Assembly (NCBI GenBank): GCA_036897095.1
Contig: JAYMSP010000296.1
Coordinates: 1-59,932 of the forward strand
Source: Plantago elongata
Lineage: Eukaryota > Streptophyta > Magnoliopsida > Lamiales > Plantaginaceae
Length of the DNA stretch: 59,932 nt
Reading direction: 5' to 3'
Shown piece by piece: positions 57,270 to 59,932 of the stretch. The notes under the pieces are model-generated. The model searched no databases. It was given only the letters and a program-made list of their open reading frames with translations, and was not told the DNA's origin. Numbering within the stretch: the first letter of the stretch is position 1; the number at the start of each line of letters is the position of its first letter. A program made the position numbers and the translations under genes.

Positions 57270-58720
57270 AAAAATTCAGAGTGAAGTGGATGGTGGAAGG
57301 AGAACGAAATACCAAATTCTTTCACAAGTCGACAATTATGAGAAGGCGAAGAAATAACATTCTCGCGTTAAAAGTAGATGGGATTTGGATTAACAAGGAC
57401 GAGGAACTGCGTGCTCACAAACTCCATCACTTTTCCAGTCTGTTTCAGGAGCCGGGAGGGTCTAATCGCAGCACCAACAGGCTGCCTCTGTCAACTTTTC
57501 AGACTGCTCTTTCTGGAGACGAGCAACATCAGTTAGACAACCAAATCTCAATGGCAGATCTGAAGCGGGTCGTGTGGGCTACTCATTCGTATAAAGCTCC
57601 AGGGTCGGACGATTTGCAAGCAATATTCTATCGAAAGTGATGGAGTTGGGTATCAACATCACTATTATCTCTTATGAGAGCTGCATTTGCTGAAGGGAGA
57701 TTCGATCCGAGTATATGTGTTGTGCATATGTGCCTGATTCCAAAAGTTCTGCACCCAAAAGTGATCACATTTCTGACCGATTTCACTTTGTAATGTTCTT
57801 TACAAGTTTGTCACAAGTTTTATCAAGGGGAGAGCACACAAGATAATATCTTTGCTTTGCAGAAAATACTTCACTCTCTTCGGTCAAAGAAAAAGAACAA
57901 AGTAGGGTGTATGGTAATGAAACTCGACCTCGAGAAAGTTTATGACAAAGTAAGCTGGAATTTCCTGGAGGATACATCGGTTGCATTTAATTTCCCTACT
58001 AATGTGGTGAAACTGATTATGTTTTATGTGTGACATGCTTCGACGAAAATCCTATGGAACGGAGAGCCTATGGAAGCTTTTGATCATTCATGTGGTCTCA
58101 GGCAAGGAGATCCATATCTCCCTATCTATTTGTGTTATGTGTGGAACGTTTTTCATATTTAATCAACGAATCTGTTGAGATAAAGAGGTGGAAGCAATAG
58201 TTCCATGTCGAGCTGGCCCCAAGCTTTCATATGTTCTTTGCTGACGACCTTATTATGATGGGCAAGGCTACATTATCTACGGGTAGGGAAGTCTGCTGAA
58301 TTATGAATAAGTTCTGCAAGGCCTCGAGGTTAAGGTTGAATACCGAGAAGTCAAAGGTATTCTTCTCCAATGCAGGAAGCGCAAGTCTGAAACGATCAGT
58401 GAGCGAAATCTTGGGTTTGGCTCAAACTACTAACCTGGGGAGATATCTTGGAGTATATCTTACTCATGGTCATACAGGAAGACAAGCGTTTGCGGAGACT
58501 TTTGATAGGATACTGGCCAAGATGAACGGATGGCAGCATAAATTTCTATCCATTGCAGGGCGATCAACTCTCATAAAGTCCGTTTCTTCGGCAATCCCAA
58601 TCTATTCTATGCAATCGTCCTGGCTCCCAGAATATGTTTGTGATAAGCTGGATAAAATAAACAGAGATTTCTTATGGTCGGCTGATCCTGATAAGAGAAA
58701 ACTACATCTTGTGGGATGAC
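57270..58720 (+). pseudogene. LINE reverse transcriptase remnant
   Basis: Pieces in different frames: GERNTKFFHKSTIMRRRRN near 57300, YKAPGSDD near 57590, LEKVYDKVSWNFLED near 57930, GLRQGDP near 58095, the catalytic FADD box (HMFFADDLIMMG) at about 58228-58263, and NTEKSKVFFSN, GRYLGVYLTHG and GRSTLIKSV from 58340 to 58590. Several in-frame stops (for example 57638-57640 and 58033) confirm decay. Confidence 0.88.
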
Positions 58721-59279
58721 CAAAAGTCGTGCTTCCGAAAGACAAAGGAGGTCTAGGGATCTGTACTGCAAGAGAAAGCAACGAGTCTCTATTGGCCAAG
58801 CTGGCTTGGCGTATTCTGAAGAAGGAGAACACAATTTGGTAAGATCTTGTGCAAGCCAAAACTTGAAGAATTCCAATCTGCTACGATGCAAAGTTAGACC
58901 AGGAGATAGTGGAACTTGGAAAGGAATTCTTAAATGTGTTGAACTGATTAAGCCATTCCTCAAGTGGAGAACAGGTGACGGGAAAGATACTTCATTTTGG
59001 TATGACGATTGGTTAGGAACTGGAGCCATCCACCTAAGAGACGTCGAGGTGATTCATGAAGAGGATCACTTAATGGTTGCTGATCTGATTTCGGAGGAAG
59101 GGAGCTGGGCATTAGAGGATATTCACACTGAAATTCCCTCTCTTTTGCTATAGGAGATAGTGAATTTCCCAGTAACACTCGAAGACAGACCGGATGATGT
59201 AATATGGACCCAAATTGCGAATGGAATTTTTTCATGTCAATCGGCACACAAATCTTTAGCTAGAAAAGCTGTTCCTACA

Positions 59280-59932
59280 TCGACCAGGGATGGAACATGG
59301 AACTGGATTTGGTCAGCAAAGTGTAGTAGTAAAATGCAACATTTTTTGTGGCTCGCATCGCAAGAAAGATTAGCTACAGACAATTTACGCAGGAACCGGC
59401 CGCATCCTGCCCAATCTGCTCACATCCGGAGGAAACTGTGATACACATTCTCCGAGATTGTCCAGGTGCTGTGAGGATCTGGAAGCAGCTAATCCCTCCA
59501 GACAAGCTAGTAGGTTACCTCAATAAGCCGAGTAACTGCTGGCTGGAACAGAACATCACCAGAACTGACTATAAATTGGAAAGGGCTGCTCCTTGGCACT
59601 CTACATTCATCACAGGAACCTGGAACATCTGGAAGCCGAGGAATAACTTCGTGTTTAACCAACAAAGAGAAGGAACATATGCTATTATTTTCAAAATCAC
59701 GCAGCTAAGCAAGGAAATGCACTCCAACCTGTGTAAGAAGGTTATTCCGAAAAGTAGAGCTCATTGGCAAAAGCCGAATATGGGATGGGTTAAACTAAAC
59801 ACTGATGGAAGTGTGGTGTGTATGGAGAACAAGGGAGGCATTGGAAGAGTGCTGCGCAATGCAGAGGGGCTTTGGATTTGGGGCTTCTCGGAACCTACAC
59901 AAGCTACTACAGTTCTGGAAGTGGAGCTACAA
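59280..59932 (+). pseudogene. LINE zf-RVT and RNase H remnant, cut by the window edge
   Basis: The zf-RVT region reads WNWIWSAKCSSKMQHFLWL, then CPICSHPEETVIHIL and CPGAVRIW across a frame change near 59410. The RNase H domain begins GWVKLNTDGS at about 59785 with GGIGRVLRN downstream and continues past 59932. Confidence 0.8.

Larger units (their letters stand above)
55268..59932 (+). mobile_element. L1-type LINE, degenerate, 3' end beyond the window
   Basis: Coding remains appear in LINE order. ORF1 has a DUF4283-like domain (55404-56252). The apurinic-type endonuclease runs 56297-56952, the reverse transcriptase about 57270-58720, a zf-RVT region 59280-59480, and an RNase H domain starts at 59780 and runs off the window. 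Many stops and shifts break the frames, so the copy is dead. The RNase H end is characteristic of many plant L1 lineages. The 5' end is taken just after the CA tract and is approximate. Confidence 0.88.

Noticed and set aside
1..59932. CRISPR arrays, bacterial operons, ribosome binding sites, origins
   Set aside because: No regularly spaced repeats or prokaryotic features; the DNA is plant nuclear.

Overview
This is plant nuclear DNA, AT-rich, with intron-containing genes, plant-only gene families and many transposon remains. The R1-type NLR, the REM-type B3 gene and the ACC-oxidase-homologue dioxygenase fit a eudicot, probably an asterid (Lamiales or Solanales). That placement rests on protein resemblance only. 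I rebuilt exons by hand from splice sites, reading phase and family resemblance; no transcript was available.

Layout. 1-2589: AT-rich intergenic DNA with repeats. 2590-6137 (+): seven-exon gene for a plant-specific Ser/Arg-rich coiled-coil protein. 6576-9164: an old MULE-like DNA transposon with a 10-bp target duplication. It contains a decayed Copia gag-protease fragment, which is itself split by a retroposed sequence with its own target duplication. 10331-13965 (+): a FAR1/FHY3-family transcription factor with a repeated C-terminal exon module. 16445-19013 (+): an R1-like NLR with a one-base frameshift in the P-loop. It is followed in phase by exons for a second Rx_N-like coiled-coil segment and a ZZ zinc finger (19080-20572). 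21541-24592 (+): a REM-type gene with three B3 domains and an AT-hook-like N-terminus. 25330-27975 (-): TPR exons joined in phase to an F-box/DUF295 exon. 28882-30415 (-): a 2-oxoglutarate/Fe(II) dioxygenase. 34931-43435 (-): a BAH+RRM gene of the ASI1/IBM2/SG1 type with a 2.4-kb last intron and a 5'UTR intron carrying a tRNA-derived SINE and a triplicated block. 46800-48561 (+): an FTSHI2 pseudogene. 49654-50442 (+): an intronless C2H2/EAR zinc-finger repressor. 51349-54711 (+): a SAC3C-type gene. From about 55200 to the end (+): a degenerate L1-type LINE with ORF1, endonuclease, reverse transcriptase and RNase H remains, cut by the window edge.

The genes do not form one pathway. The more unusual signals are the possible NLR - second coiled coil - ZZ fusion, the possible TPR - F-box - DUF295 fusion, and the transposon nesting, where target duplications can be read directly. 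ASI1/IBM2 proteins act on genes with heterochromatic introns, so a member carrying transposon-like sequence in its own introns is worth a look for self-regulation.
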